From Betaproteobacteria bacterium (lineage in GTDB: Bacteria > Pseudomonadota > Gammaproteobacteria > Burkholderiales > Burkholderiaceae_C), in contig CANGHH010000001.1 of NCBI GenBank assembly GCA_947453725.1, positions 372,001 through 436,000 of the forward strand: a DNA stretch of 64,000 bases. Direction: 5' to 3'. The notes below the pieces were generated by a model. The model did no database searches, was not told the origin of the DNA, and worked only from the letters and a program-made list of their open reading frames with translations. A program made the translations under genes and the position numbers. Below are positions 1 through 8,167 of this stretch, piece after piece; positions within the stretch are counted from its first letter, which is position 1; each line of letters begins with the position of its first letter.

Positions 1-1306
1 CCAGCGTGCCCAGCAGCAGCGGCAGCGCTGCGCGGGCGCGCCAGCGGGGGTCGACGCCGGGCCACAGGCCCAGGGCCCCGCGCAGCTTGCGCAGGCCTTC
101 ACCTTGCAACCAATAGCCCAGCGCCTCGCTCGGCGGATGCTCGCCCAGGCTGTCGGCGGCCAGTGGCACTTGCGCCAGCCCCAGCAGGGTGCCGGCGACG
201 GCGTCTTCGCTGCGCCGACTGCGCCGCGCCAGGCGTTCGATGGCGTGCAGCGTGGTGTCCTGCGTGTCGTCGCGTTCGGCGGCGAAAGCCGGCCAGGCCA
301 GCAGCGCGCGCATCAGGCCGCTGGCCTGGGCGATCAGGCCGCGCCAGTCGGCGCTGCCCAGCAATTGCAGCGACCGGATGGCGTTGCCCACGCTGAGGTT
401 GTCGGCGGCCTGCACGGCCTGCTGCTCGGCCTGCGCGGCGGCGGGCTCCGGCAGCGCGTCGGCCAGCGCGCGGCGGATCGCCGCGCGGCGGATGGCGCCC
501 TGCGCGCTGCCGGCATCGGCGCTGGCGTGCAGGTGCTGCACCACCTGCAGCGCGAAGGAACGCAGCACGCCGCGGGCCTGCAACTGCGCGAAGAGCGCGT
601 CGGACCGCAACTGTGGCCGGGTTTCGGCGGCGGGGTCGTCCAGGCCTTCGCACAGCGTGTGCGCGATTTCGCGGGCGGCTTCCTCGGCCGCAACGCGTTC
701 GGCCAGGCGGCGCAGATTTTCCACCAGCACCACGCGCAAGGTGGTCGGCAGCGCCCACAACTCGCCCTGCGTCAGCGCCTGCTCGGCCTGGTAGGCGCGC
801 AGGAAGTCGATCAGCAGCGCCGGCTCGAAGGCACTGTCGGCGTGCGCGACATAGGCCCAGGCGATCGCGTAGATGCGCGGCAGGTCAGCCCAGGCGCCGC
901 CGCTGAGCACCGGCAGGCCGCGGAAGTAGCGCCGCGGCAGGCCGTCGTGGACCTCGCGCGTCTGCGCCACCACCAGGTGGATGTTGTCGAGCAGCCAGAC
1001 GCCGGCCGGGCTGACATGGCGGCCGTTGCGCTCCTGCTGCGCGATGGCACGGTGCGCTTCGTGCAGCACGGCAATGTTCTCGCGCAGGCGCGGGAAGAAG
1101 GGCGTTGCGTGACCACCGCGGACCGGGTCACCGTGCTGCAGCGCCAGCGCGTGGCCGATCAAGCTGAAGCCGGCGGCGCCGAGCAGTTCGTCGCGTATCG
1201 GCGGCTGCAACCGGCCACGCGCCGGCGCCAGCAGCGAGCGCTGCAAGTCGCGGTCCTGCCGCGATCGGGCTTGGGCGCTGCTGCCTCCCCATCCAGTTCC
1301 ACGCAT
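1..1306 (-). CDS. Cyclic beta-1,2-glucan synthase (NdvB family), N-terminal part, cut by window edge
   Basis: The frame reads without a stop from an ATG at 1306 to position 1, so only about the first 435 residues are visible. Residues around 90-215 carry the family's N-terminal motifs, such as VSPAGVWLLDN, GLPRRYFRGLPVLSG, YAIAWAYVAHADS, GELWALPTTLRVV and LVENLRRLAE. In the family this region precedes the glycosyltransferase and GH94-like domains, which lie outside the window. The product would make periplasmic cyclic glucans at the inner membrane, used in osmoadaptation. It follows the small DUF1328/DUF883 genes in the same direction with an 18-base gap and may share their transcript. The family call is confident; the function is inferred from the N-terminus only. 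Confidence 0.82.
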   Translation of the reverse strand, partial: MRGTGWGGSSAQARSRQDRDLQRSLLAPARGRLQPPIRDELLGAAGFSLIGHALALQHGDPVRGGHATPFFPRLRENIAVLHEAHRAIAQQERNGRHVSPAGVWLLDNIHLVVAQTREVHDGLPRRYFRGLPVLSGGAWADLPRIYAIAWAYVAHADSAFEPALLIDFLRAYQAEQALTQGELWALPTTLRVVLVENLRRLAERVAAEEAAREIAHTLCEGLDDPAAETRPQLRSDALFAQLQARGVLRSFALQVVQHLHASADAGSAQGAIRRAAIRRALADALPEPAAAQAEQQAVQAADNLSVGNAIRSLQLLGSADWRGLIAQASGLMRALLAWPAFAAERDDTQDTTLHAIERLARRSRRSEDAVAGTLLGLAQVPLAADSLGEHPPSEALGYWLQGEGLRKLRGALGLWPGVDPRWRARAALPLLLGTL

Positions 1307-1323
1307 CAGCCGTCAGCCCGCTT

Positions 1324-1581
1324 TCAGGCGCTCAGCCAGTACGCCAGCCCGACCCCGGCGCCGAGTACCGCCAGCATCGAAAAGAAGCGTGGCGACAGAA
1401 AGGTGTCGATCGATTCCGCCACCGTCTGCAGCAGGTGCCAGGGCTTGCGGGCGGCGCTGCAGTGGGCGCGGTGGCGGTGCAGTTCGGTGGGGTCGCCGCA
1501 CAGGGCCAGTGGCCGCAGCCGGGCGGCTGCGGCTGCCACGCCCCGCGCTGCAGCCGGGCTGGAAAGGAGCCGGTCGGGCAT
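1324..1581 (-). CDS. Small membrane-anchored hypothetical protein (85 aa)
   Basis: This is a short frame starting at an ATG 8 bases after the DUF883 gene and ending just before the glucan synthase gene. The N-terminal half is Ala/Arg-rich. The C-terminal 20 residues (FFSMLAVLGAGVGLAYWLSA) look like one membrane segment. I do not recognise a family. Its place after a DUF883 gene resembles the small third gene of yqjD-type operons, but no similarity to YqjE or YqjK is evident. Support comes from tight packing between two convincing genes and from the hydrophobic tail. Confidence 0.5.
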   Translation of the reverse strand: MPDRLLSSPAAARGVAAAAARLRPLALCGDPTELHRHRAHCSAARKPWHLLQTVAESIDTFLSPRFFSMLAVLGAGVGLAYWLSA

Positions 1582-1589
1582 GGCCGGTC

Positions 1590-1895
1590 TCAATGCTTGC
1601 CGCGGCCCAGCAGGCTGCCCAGCAGGACCAGCGTGGCGCCGGCGGCAGCGGCGAACAGCACCGCCTTGACCGGCTCGTGCTGAATGTAGCCCAGCGTGGC
1701 ATCGCGGGCTTGTCCGGCCTGCCGGCGCCACTGCGTCGAGCGTTCCTGCAGCAGGTCGCTGCTGCGCTGCGCCAGGTGCTGCGCTTCGCGGGCCAGGCCA
1801 TCCATCGCCTGCCCGGCCGCGTGGCTGCTGCTGTTGATCATCGAAGCGGCGCCGTCACTGAGGGCGTGGCCGATTTTCATGTCCGTGTTGCTCAT
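1590..1895 (-). CDS. DUF883 (YqjD/ElaB-like) membrane-anchored protein
   Basis: This 101-residue protein has a polar, helix-prone body followed by a C-terminal glycine-rich membrane segment (AVLFAAAAGATLVLLGSLLG) and a short GRGKH tail. That layout, with QHEPVKAVLFAAAAGA just before the segment, is typical of DUF883 proteins. In E. coli, YqjD and ElaB anchor to the inner membrane and associate with ribosomes in stationary phase. The same role here is inference. It lies between the DUF1328 gene and an 85-residue membrane protein gene, probably in one operon under the operator pair at 2178-2255. Confidence 0.85.
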   Translation of the reverse strand: MSNTDMKIGHALSDGAASMINSSSHAAGQAMDGLAREAQHLAQRSSDLLQERSTQWRRQAGQARDATLGYIQHEPVKAVLFAAAAGATLVLLGSLLGRGKH

Positions 1896-1961
1896 GGTGA
1901 TTTCGCTTTCGGGGGGTTGGAAGAAGGGTCTGGAACGACGACAGGGCGCCCTGGGTGCCGG

Positions 1962-2126
1962 TCAGCTGCGGCGCAGCAGACCGATGGCGCCACTGAGCAC
2001 GGCCAGCACCACGAAGACGCCGAACAGCACCTTGGCGATGCCCACGGCACCGCTGGCCAGGCCGCCGAAACCCAACAGGGCCGCGATGAGCGCGATCACG
2101 AGGAAAAGGGTGGCGTAGTGCAGCAC
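1962..2126 (-). CDS. DUF1328 (YtjA-like) small membrane protein
   Basis: This 54-residue hydrophobic protein begins at a GTG preceded by a good ribosome site (AGAGGAG). It has two membrane segments ([17 protein letters not shown] and [19 protein letters not shown]) and ends in LRRS. The sequence fits the widespread DUF1328/YtjA family of stress-associated inner-membrane proteins of unknown mechanism. It heads the leftward operon DUF1328-DUF883-85aa, divergent from the BON lipoprotein gene. Both share the intergenic region with two Crp-type operators. Confidence 0.85.
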   Translation of the reverse strand: MLHYATLFLVIALIAALLGFGGLASGAVGIAKVLFGVFVVLAVLSGAIGLLRRS

Positions 2127-2177
2127 GGTGGACTCCTCTGGTTGGGCATGACGATGCTCGTCGACCTGGCACCGAGG

Positions 2178-2255
2178 GTCTGTGCGGCAGCGAACGCCGG
2201 GCAGCGTCAGGCCCCCGGCCCGGGATGACGGGTCAACGTGTGCTGACCCACAGAC
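2178..2255. promoter_or_regulatory. Divergent pair of Crp-type operators (TGTGCG-N4-CGAACG type)
   Basis: Two copies of the window's recurrent motif lie between divergent genes. On plus, GTCTGTGCGGCAGCGAACG is at 2178-2196. On minus, GTCTGTGGGTCAGCACACG is at 2237-2255. The conserved half-site TCTGTG faces outward in each. The spacing TGTG-N8-CACA matches a Crp-family site. The pair probably controls the DUF1328 operon and the BON lipoprotein gene. Confidence 0.6.
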
Positions 2256-2356
2256 GCGCGGTGCGACGCCCGACAGACTCGGTCACCCAGGGCGTGCGGC
2301 GAAGCCCGCCCGGTCGGCCCCGCCGGGGCGGGCCTGATTTCAACCAGGAAGACACC

Positions 2357-2683
2357 ATGAACCTCACCCATTCCACCCTCAGCCGCCGCCTCGCCCTGCT
2401 CGGCCTCGTCGCGGGCGCATCGGTACTCGGCGCCTGCGCGTCCACCCGGACCCAGGAAGGCGCTGGCGAGTACGTCGATGACGCCGTCATCACCACCAAG
2501 GTCAAGGCCCTGGTCCTCAACGAGCCGCTGCTGAAATCGATGGAGATCAGCGTCGAGACCTTCAAGGGCCGCGTGCAACTCAGCGGCTTCGTCAGCAGCC
2601 GCCTGGCGATGGACAAGGCCGTCGAACTGGCGCGCAGCGTGAAGGGCGTCAGCTCGGTGGCCAACGACATGCGCATGAAGTGA
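2357..2683 (+). CDS. BON-domain lipoprotein (OsmY-like)
   Basis: This 108-residue protein has an N-terminal signal peptide ending in a lipobox (SVLGACAS), giving a lipid-anchored cysteine near residue 25. A single BON domain follows: YVDDAVITTKVKALVL, then the VQLSGFVSS strand and the VKGVSSVANDM end. BON domains in OsmY and related proteins bind membranes and appear during envelope or osmotic stress. The start at 2357 is chosen because the signal peptide begins there and GGAAGACACC precedes it; a longer upstream frame lacks sense. The gene lies downstream of the operator pair at 2178-2255 and ends at a strong hairpin. Confidence 0.88.
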   Translation: MNLTHSTLSRRLALLGLVAGASVLGACASTRTQEGAGEYVDDAVITTKVKALVLNEPLLKSMEISVETFKGRVQLSGFVSSRLAMDKAVELARSVKGVSSVANDMRMK

Positions 2684-2721
2684 TGCCGGCCGCACCGGGC
2701 TGCGGCCCGGTCGGATTGCCC

Positions 2722-2752
2722 AGCGGCGACTGCACCCGGTGCAGTCGCCGCT
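2722..2752. terminator. Bidirectional hairpin between convergent genes
   Basis: A perfect 14-bp stem (AGCGGCGACTGCAC with its complement) closes a 3-base loop. It lies between the BON gene and the convergent fatty-acid hydroxylase-type gene. Only short T runs follow, so termination in either direction is likely but not certain. Confidence 0.65.
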
Positions 2753-2774
2753 GCGCTTTGTCCGTGCAGGCGGT

Positions 2775-3401
2775 TCAGCCGCGGCGCACCGTTTCGCTGC
2801 CCCGCGCCTGGCCGGCGGTGCCGAAGGCGTGGTCCCACAGCGCGCTGCTGACACCGTAGTGGCCGGCCGGCAGCCCCGGCTCGGCCGTCGCGCCGCGGCT
2901 GCTGGCGCGATGTGCCTGGTGATGCAGGGCATGCCAGCGCCGCCGCCGCGCCAGCCAGCCGCCGCGCCGGCTGAGGCCGGGTACCGCGTGGTGGGTGGCG
3001 TGGTGTGTCAGGCCGTAAGCCAGGTAGCCGGTCAGCAGGCCGAAGGTCATTGCGCAGGCGGGCCAGGCGCCGAGCAGCCAGCCCGCTGGCGCGGCGACCA
3101 GCGTGGCGAAGAGGCTGACGCTGATCAGCGTCGGTGAACCGATCAGTGCGGTCGGCCGGCGGTGGTGTTCGTCGTGCCAGCGGTTGAACGGCGGCACGCC
3201 GTGCAGCACGAAGCGGTGCAGCAGGTATTCCGCGGGGCTCCAGGCCAGCAGGCCGGTCAAGGCCCAGGCGGCCAGTGCCGCGCCGCTGCCGGCCGGACTG
3301 GCCAGCAGCAGTGCACTGGCCATGGCCAGCGAGATCAGTCCGTAGAGCGCGAAGTCGACGCGGTAGGCGGTGCGGCTGTGTTCCAGCGTGAACAGGGGCA
3401 T
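2775..3401 (-). CDS. Fatty acid hydroxylase / sterol desaturase superfamily membrane protein
   Basis: This 208-residue protein has about four membrane segments and the di-iron histidine boxes of the superfamily: HRFVLHG near residue 63, HDEHH near 75, HHATHH near 135 and RWHALHH near 156. It probably hydroxylates or desaturates a lipid chain in the inner membrane; the substrate is unknown. It is convergent with the BON gene and lies downstream of the ompA-like gene on the same strand. No operator motif is seen directly before it. Confidence 0.82.
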   Translation of the reverse strand: MPLFTLEHSRTAYRVDFALYGLISLAMASALLLASPAGSGAALAAWALTGLLAWSPAEYLLHRFVLHGVPPFNRWHDEHHRRPTALIGSPTLISVSLFATLVAAPAGWLLGAWPACAMTFGLLTGYLAYGLTHHATHHAVPGLSRRGGWLARRRRWHALHHQAHRASSRGATAEPGLPAGHYGVSSALWDHAFGTAGQARGSETVRRG

Positions 3402-3420
3402 GTGACCTCGCCAAAGAAGT

Positions 3421-3439
3421 CGCCGCGCTGGGCGCGGCG
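3421..3439. terminator. Possible GC-rich hairpin downstream of the OmpA-like gene
   Basis: An 8-bp stem (CGCCGCGC / GCGCGGCG) with a 3-base loop lies in the 86-base gap after the minus-strand OmpA-like gene. A second small stem (CCGCTGC / GCAGCGG) is nearby at 3451-3469. Neither has a clear T run, so this is a weak call. Confidence 0.3.
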
Positions 3440-3487
3440 AGGGTTAGCAGCCGCTGCAGAGCGCAGCGGTGATGTGACCGCCGTCGG

Positions 3488-4693
3488 TCAGCGCGTGCCG
3501 GTCACGCCGACGTCAACGCGACGGTCGGGCTGCAGGCAGGTCCGCAACTCGGCCTTCGGCAGCGTGGCCTTGCAGTCACCGGCTTGCGTCGGCTGGGTCT
3601 CGCCGACGCCAGTGGCCGTGATCTTGGCGCCGTCCAGGCCACCCGCGCTCACCAGATAGGTCTTGACCGCTTCAGCGCGCTGCAGCGACAGCGTCTGGTT
3701 GTAGGCCTCGGTGCCGACGCGGTCGGCATGGCCTTCGACGACGATCAGGTCGAACTGCGTGCCGGCCACGTCACGCGCAAAGGTATCCAGGGCCGTCTTG
3801 CCTTCGGGGCGGATCGTCGACTGGTCGAAGCCGAACAGCGATTCGGCCGAGAAGCTGACTCGCCGCGGCGCGGGCAGCGGCGCGGGCAGCGGCGCCAGCG
3901 GCGCGGCGGCCACGACCGGCGCCATCGGCGCGGCTTCGGCGACCGGCACCGGCTTGCTGGCCGGTGCCGCCGGCGCGGCATAGGCCACGGGCTCGTAGAC
4001 CGCCGTCTTCATCGCCGGGTGGGTCGCGGCGCCGGCGCCGAAGGGCACCACGATGCTCAGTGAAAATACCTGCACCCGGTCGTTGCCGCCGATGCCGTCG
4101 CGGGTTCGGTACTGCTCGGCCTCACCGCGCATCAGGAAGTTCGGGCCGAAGGCGTACTGCAACCCGGCGCCGACCTTGTAGTTGAACTGGCGCGCACTGG
4201 GCGAGGGGTCCGACACGAAGGTCGCGCCGCTGCCGCTGAAGACATTTCGCGTCTTGGCGAACTGCCCGCCGATGCGGCCCAGCAGCGACCAGTTTTCGCT
4301 GATCGGCAACGCACCCACCACGTCGAGCCCGCCGCCCTGGATCTTCGTCTGGCCGTCCAGCGTGCCCGCCGGGCTGGTGGTGGCGTGGTAGTTGAACCGC
4401 CCGAGGTCGAAGAAGCTGGCTTCCAGGCCGACGTTGCGGTTGAACTGGTAACCCAGGAACACGCGGTAGGCGTTGTCGGTGTCGTCGCGGTTCAGGCCGA
4501 TGACCGTCAGCGGCGGTACCGAGCCCCTGATCTGGGAGGCCGCCATGCCGCTCGCATCGGACTTGCCATGCGACTGGCCGACGGCGATGCCGCCGTAGGT
4601 GTAGCTGCTGTCCTGCGCCAGCGCGCCGGTGGCCAGCAGGGTGCCGATGCTGGTCAGGGCCAGCAGGCGCAAGGTGTGATTCTGGGTCGTCAT
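3488..4693 (-). CDS. OmpA-family outer membrane protein with N-terminal beta-barrel
   Basis: This 401-residue protein has a cleavable signal peptide (GTLLATGALAQ), then an OmpA-like eight-strand barrel to about residue 230 (FLGYQFNRNVGLEASFFDLG, LGRIGGQFAKT). A Pro/Ala-rich linker covers about 245-285. A C-terminal OmpA peptidoglycan-binding domain follows, with VVEGHADRVGTEAYNQTLS, SLQRAEAVKTYL and GVGETQP. The LQPDRRVDV end is typical. It should link the outer membrane to peptidoglycan. The ATG at 4693 is used because the signal peptide starts there. Its upstream region holds an operator pair (4822-4886) shared with a divergent Crp-like regulator gene. Confidence 0.9.
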   Translation of the reverse strand: MTTQNHTLRLLALTSIGTLLATGALAQDSSYTYGGIAVGQSHGKSDASGMAASQIRGSVPPLTVIGLNRDDTDNAYRVFLGYQFNRNVGLEASFFDLGRFNYHATTSPAGTLDGQTKIQGGGLDVVGALPISENWSLLGRIGGQFAKTRNVFSGSGATFVSDPSPSARQFNYKVGAGLQYAFGPNFLMRGEAEQYRTRDGIGGNDRVQVFSLSIVVPFGAGAATHPAMKTAVYEPVAYAAPAAPASKPVPVAEAAPMAPVVAAAPLAPLPAPLPAPRRVSFSAESLFGFDQSTIRPEGKTALDTFARDVAGTQFDLIVVEGHADRVGTEAYNQTLSLQRAEAVKTYLVSAGGLDGAKITATGVGETQPTQAGDCKATLPKAELRTCLQPDRRVDVGVTGTR

Positions 4694-4821
4694 GGTGAGC
4701 CTTCGAAGTGATGAACAAGCCCCGCTGGCGGCCTGTTGGCACCGTGTTGCGCCGAGCGGGCCTTGCAGGTGCGGCCGAATTGCTTTCGGATGAATGGGTT
4801 TTAGCGGCGCGTCCCGGGTGG

Positions 4822-4886
4822 GTCTGTGCGTTGGCTGACGCAGGGCTGGCCCTTGCGCAACGGCCTCCGTGCGACAGCACACAGAG
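4822..4886. promoter_or_regulatory. Divergent pair of Crp-type operators
   Basis: On plus, GTCTGTGCGTTGGCTGACG lies at 4822-4840. On minus, CTCTGTGTGCTGTCGCACG lies at 4868-4886. Both match the recurrent motif and have outward-facing strong half-sites. They sit in the 288-base gap between the leftward OmpA-like gene and the rightward Crp-like gene, so the regulator may control its own expression. No clear -35/-10 pair was found. Confidence 0.55.
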
Positions 4887-4981
4887 CCGATGGCGCTGCG
4901 GCGCCACAGTGCGTGCGGCCAGGCTCGCCGACGGTTCCGACGCCCGCGCCGTGCGCCAATGCCGCATCCCCCGGAGGCCTT

Positions 4982-5683
4982 CTGAACAGCCATGACAACC
5001 AACTGATCGCCGGCTTGCCCCGTGCCGATCGCAAGCACCTGCTGGCGTGCTGCGAACCTGTGCACCTGGTGCTGGCCCAGGTCCTGGCTGAACCCGGGCA
5101 GGCCACCCGCCATGTCTACTTTCCCACCGAGGGTTTCGTCTCGCTGATCGCGCAGCTCGACCGGCAGCACGGGCTGGAAGTCGGCATGGCCGGCGATGAA
5201 GGCATGCTGGGCGTGCACCTGGCCCTGGGTGTCGTGCAGGAACCGCTGAAGGTGCTGGTGCAAGGCGCGGGTCTGGCCTGGCGCATGACGGCACCGGCCT
5301 TTCGCGCGGAGTGGACGCGCAGCGACGCGCTGCGGCGGCGCCTGCACCGCTACGTCAGCGTGTTGCTGGCGCAGCGGGCCAGTGCGGCAGCCTGCCTGCG
5401 CTTCCACGAAATCAGCCCGCGCCTGGCGCGCTGGCTGCTGATGAGCCAGGACCGCGCGCATGCCGACCAGTTCCCGCTGACCCAGGAATTCCTGGCCGCC
5501 ATGCTGGGCGTGCGCCGCGTCGGCATCACCGGTGCGGCCGGCGCCTTGCAGCGCCGTGGCCTGATCCGCTACCACCGCGGTGCCTTGACCGTGGTCGATC
5601 GCCCCGGTCTGCTGGCCGCTGCGTGCAGCTGTTACGCCGCCGACACGCGGGTCTACCAGCAGACGCTGGCCGCGCGGCGCTGA
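4982..5683 (+). CDS. Crp/Fnr-family transcriptional regulator (paralog 1)
   Basis: The protein has an N-terminal cyclic-nucleotide-binding-like beta-barrel (HVYFPTEGFVSLIAQL, VGMAGDEGMLGV) and a C-terminal winged helix (RLARWLLMSQDR, LTQEFLAAMLGVRRVGIT, LQRRGLIRYHRGALTVVD). The cAMP-contacting residues of true CRP are not apparent, so the ligand is unknown. The start is uncertain. The frame is open from a GTG at 4826, but that GTG lies inside an operator. I prefer the CTG at 4982, just after GGAGG, although CTG is rare. It resembles the two regulators at 12983 and 13796. Confidence 0.82.
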   Translation: MNSHDNQLIAGLPRADRKHLLACCEPVHLVLAQVLAEPGQATRHVYFPTEGFVSLIAQLDRQHGLEVGMAGDEGMLGVHLALGVVQEPLKVLVQGAGLAWRMTAPAFRAEWTRSDALRRRLHRYVSVLLAQRASAAACLRFHEISPRLARWLLMSQDRAHADQFPLTQEFLAAMLGVRRVGITGAAGALQRRGLIRYHRGALTVVDRPGLLAAACSCYAADTRVYQQTLAARR

Positions 5684-5732
5684 GCGGCGCTGAGGGCCGC
5701 GGGCGGCGGATCGGATCCGGGCGGCCGCGCGC

Positions 5733-6524
5733 CTACTGCCGCGGTTCGCCGTCGCGGTTCACGCTGATCGTGGCGCCGGGTGCGCTGGCCATCTGCACCC
5801 GGTGTTGCTGGCCGCGGAAGGTGTAGCTGACGTCCCAGTAGGCCGGCGTCGTGTTCGGCGTGGTGGTGCAGCGGCGCACCTCGCGCGTGTCGTCGTCGTT
5901 GCCACTGCGGGCGCCGATGACCCCGCCGGCCACCGCACCACCGACCGTCGCCAGGTCCTTGCCGGTGCCGCCGCCAATCTGGTGGCCGATGACGCCGCCG
6001 AGCACCGCGCCGAGCAGGGCGCGGCCGGCGTTGGGCTCGTCGCGGCCGCGCACCTGCTCACGCTCGACCCAGCAACGCTCATTGGCGGCGCCCATCACGG
6101 CACGCACCGCCGTCACCGGGGCCTCGAAGACCGCTTCCTGGGGCCGCCGGCGCCACGCGTAGTCGGGCTCGCGCATCGGCGTCGGCGCGTCGGGCGCGCT
6201 GGTCCTGCGCAGGCTCGTCGGGCGCACCGATGACAGCTGGTCGTTCAGCCCCATCGCGCCCAGCGACGAATAGCTACCCGTCCGCAGCACCACGCATTCA
6301 CCGCCGAAGTTCGAGTTTTCGCAGACTTCCCAACGGCCGCTCTCCACCACCACCGACGAAGCCCGGTCGTTGAAACCCACGCTGTTGAAGTCGCGCACGG
6401 GCTTGTTGGTGGTGAAGGCGCGACCGCGGAAGCCCTCGTCTTGGTAGAAGGTGATCTGGGCCCCGGCGCTGCAGGTCAGCAGGCTGGCAGCCAGGGCGAG
6501 GGCAGTCTTGCGCAGGGTGTTCAT
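5733..6524 (-). CDS. Secreted beta/gamma-crystallin plus glycine-zipper protein
   Basis: This 263-residue protein has a signal peptide (KTALALAASLLTCSAGAQ). A beta/gamma-crystallin domain follows at about 24-100, with two Greek-key-like halves (ITFYQDEGFRGRAF, WEVCENSNFGGECVVL; GFNDRASSVVV and GLNDQLSSVR). After a spacer comes a glycine-zipper module around 185-225 (LLGAVLGGVIGHQIGGGTG, VGGAVAGGVIGARSG), as in 17-kDa-antigen-type outer membrane proteins. Crystallin folds often bind calcium, and glycine zippers insert in the outer membrane. The combined role is unknown. The start at 6524 follows the signal peptide; an open frame extends upstream into the operator region. Confidence 0.78.
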   Translation of the reverse strand: MNTLRKTALALAASLLTCSAGAQITFYQDEGFRGRAFTTNKPVRDFNSVGFNDRASSVVVESGRWEVCENSNFGGECVVLRTGSYSSLGAMGLNDQLSSVRPTSLRRTSAPDAPTPMREPDYAWRRRPQEAVFEAPVTAVRAVMGAANERCWVEREQVRGRDEPNAGRALLGAVLGGVIGHQIGGGTGKDLATVGGAVAGGVIGARSGNDDDTREVRRCTTTPNTTPAYWDVSYTFRGQQHRVQMASAPGATISVNRDGEPRQ

Positions 6525-6611
6525 GTGGGTCCTTGGCGAGGGTGACATGGCCGCCGGCCTGTGCGGATGGCGGCCATGCGGGCTGCCAGCCTGGCAGCGG
6601 GGGACGGCCTT

Positions 6612-6670
6612 GTCTGTGCGCCGGCGAACGCCGCGTGGTGCCGTTCGCCGGCGTTCGCCAGCGAACGGAC
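6612..6670. promoter_or_regulatory. Divergent pair of Crp-type operators, one perfectly palindromic
   Basis: On plus, GTCTGTGCGCCGGCGAACG lies at 6612-6630. On minus, GTCCGTTCGCTGGCGAACG lies at 6652-6670, with an uninterrupted CGTTCG-N4-CGAACG palindrome. They lie between the leftward crystallin/glycine-zipper gene and the rightward Dps-like gene and probably control both. Confidence 0.6.
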
Positions 6671-6745
6671 GCGGTGTCGCCCACGCCACACCATGGCTGG
6701 CCTCTCGCTACCCAAACGGCCCATCGGGCCACGGAAGAAAACACC

Positions 6746-7324
6746 ATGTCTGCAGCCTCGAACGGCCCGTCCACCAGCGCATCCAGCCGTGAACTCACCC
6801 ACCGTCGCAGCGCGCCGCTGGCCACCCCCACCGACCTGGCCGCCAGGGCCACGCAGGATATTTCGGCGGTGCTGAATGCCGTGCTCGCCGATGTCTTCGC
6901 GCTGTACCTGAAGACCAAGAACTTCCACTGGCACATGAGCGGCCCGCACTTCCGCGATTACCACCTGATGCTTGATGAGCAGGCCACCGAATTGTTCGCG
7001 ATGACCGACCCGCTGGCCGAGCGCTGTCGCAAGCTGGGCGGGCCGACGCTACGCTCCATCGGCCACATCGCGCGCACCCAGCGCGTGTTGGACAACGATG
7101 CCGAATACGTCGAACCCGCCGACATGCTGGCGGAACTGCGCGACGACAACCACGGCATGGCCGCGCAACTGCGCACCGCGCACGACCTGTGCAACGAACA
7201 CCGCGACATCGCCAGTGCCGCGATGCTGGAAGTCTGGATCGACGAGACCGAACGCCGCACCTGGTTCCTCTTCGAATCCACCCGCAACGGCGGTGGCGCT
7301 GGCCGCACCACGCTGGCCACCTGA
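6746..7324 (+). CDS. dps: Dps-like ferritin (DNA protection during starvation)
   Basis: This 192-residue protein has a 35-residue Ser/Thr/Arg-rich N-terminal tail and then a ferritin-like four-helix bundle. The ferroxidase signature of Dps is clear: KNFHWHMSGPHFRDYH followed by LDEQATELF, which supplies the His, Asp and Glu ligands shared across subunits. The family forms dodecamers that oxidise and store iron and shield DNA. The long tail could help DNA binding; this is inference. The ATG at 6746 follows GGAAGAAAAC. The gene lies downstream of the operator pair at 6612-6670 and 44 bases before a PRC-barrel gene. Confidence 0.9.
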   Translation: MSAASNGPSTSASSRELTHRRSAPLATPTDLAARATQDISAVLNAVLADVFALYLKTKNFHWHMSGPHFRDYHLMLDEQATELFAMTDPLAERCRKLGGPTLRSIGHIARTQRVLDNDAEYVEPADMLAELRDDNHGMAAQLRTAHDLCNEHRDIASAAMLEVWIDETERRTWFLFESTRNGGGAGRTTLAT

Positions 7325-7368
7325 ACGGCCAGTCCGAACCCATTCCCCATTCATCGAAGGAATCCACC

Positions 7369-8136
7369 ATGTTGAACAGCATCAGCCACCTCAGTGGCGC
7401 CAAGGTCACCGCCCGCGACGGCGACATCGGCCACGTCAAGGAAGCCTTCTTCGACGACCGAAGCTGGGCCATCCGCTACCTGGTCGTCGACGCCGGCTCC
7501 TGGATAACCGGCCGCGAGGTCCTGATCTCGCCCTATGCGGTGAAGCAGCCGCTGGGCGGCGACAAGCACATTCACCTGGCGCTGACGCAGGCCCAGGTGC
7601 GCAACAGCCCCGACGTCGACACCCACCAACCGGTGACGCGACAGCACGAACGCGACTACCTGCGCTACTACGGCTACCCCGAGTACTGGGACGGTGGCGG
7701 CCTGTGGGCGATGGGCGCCGTGCCCTATCCGCTGCCGCTGGCCAGCAGCGCCGAGATCGAGGCCAACCGGGCGATGCACGAGCGTGATTTCCGCGCCGCT
7801 GACGTCCACCTGCGCAGCAGCGCCAGCGTCATGGGCTATGACATCCAGGCCAGCGACGACAGCATCGGCGAGGTCCACGACTACATCTTTGACGACGCGA
7901 GCTGGGCCATCCGCTACCTGGTCGTCGACACCCGCAAGTGGTGGCCAGGCGGCGCCAAGGTGCTGGTCGGCATGAACTGGGTCGACCGCATCGACTGGGC
8001 CACGAAGAAGGTGCACGTGCGCATGACGCGCGCACAGGTCAAGTCCAGCCCGGTCTTCGAAGACGTGGGATCCATCCACCGCGAATACGAAATGCGCCTC
8101 CACGACAACGTCAGGCGGCCCGGCTACTGGGTCTGA
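7369..8136 (+). CDS. Tandem PRC-barrel domain protein
   Basis: This 255-residue soluble protein has two PRC-barrel domains, at about residues 5-80 and 150-230. Each contains the same signature, SWAIRYLVVD, after a GDIGHVKEAFFDD or DSIGEVHDYIFDD loop. PRC-barrel domains occur in the reaction centre H subunit and in RimM and bind protein or RNA partners. There is no signal peptide, so it is probably cytoplasmic. It starts at an ATG after GAAGGAATCC, in line with the Dps gene, and is followed 31 bases later by another PRC-type gene. The function is unknown. Confidence 0.85.
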   Translation: MLNSISHLSGAKVTARDGDIGHVKEAFFDDRSWAIRYLVVDAGSWITGREVLISPYAVKQPLGGDKHIHLALTQAQVRNSPDVDTHQPVTRQHERDYLRYYGYPEYWDGGGLWAMGAVPYPLPLASSAEIEANRAMHERDFRAADVHLRSSASVMGYDIQASDDSIGEVHDYIFDDASWAIRYLVVDTRKWWPGGAKVLVGMNWVDRIDWATKKVHVRMTRAQVKSSPVFEDVGSIHREYEMRLHDNVRRPGYWV

Positions 8137-8167
8137 CCCAGCCCGCCTCAACCCCACAGGAAAGACC

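Noticed and set aside
104..1669. A 521-codon open frame on the plus strand
   Set aside because: It is antisense to the glucan synthase, 85-aa and DUF883 genes. The minus-strand proteins show family motifs, while the plus-strand product is low-complexity Arg/Gln/Ala-rich, as expected from a high-GC antisense frame.
4826..4981. Extending the first Crp-like gene to the GTG at 4826
   Set aside because: The extension has no Crp-like sequence, and the GTG is part of an operator copy. The same logic was applied to the extension of the third Crp-like gene to 13724.
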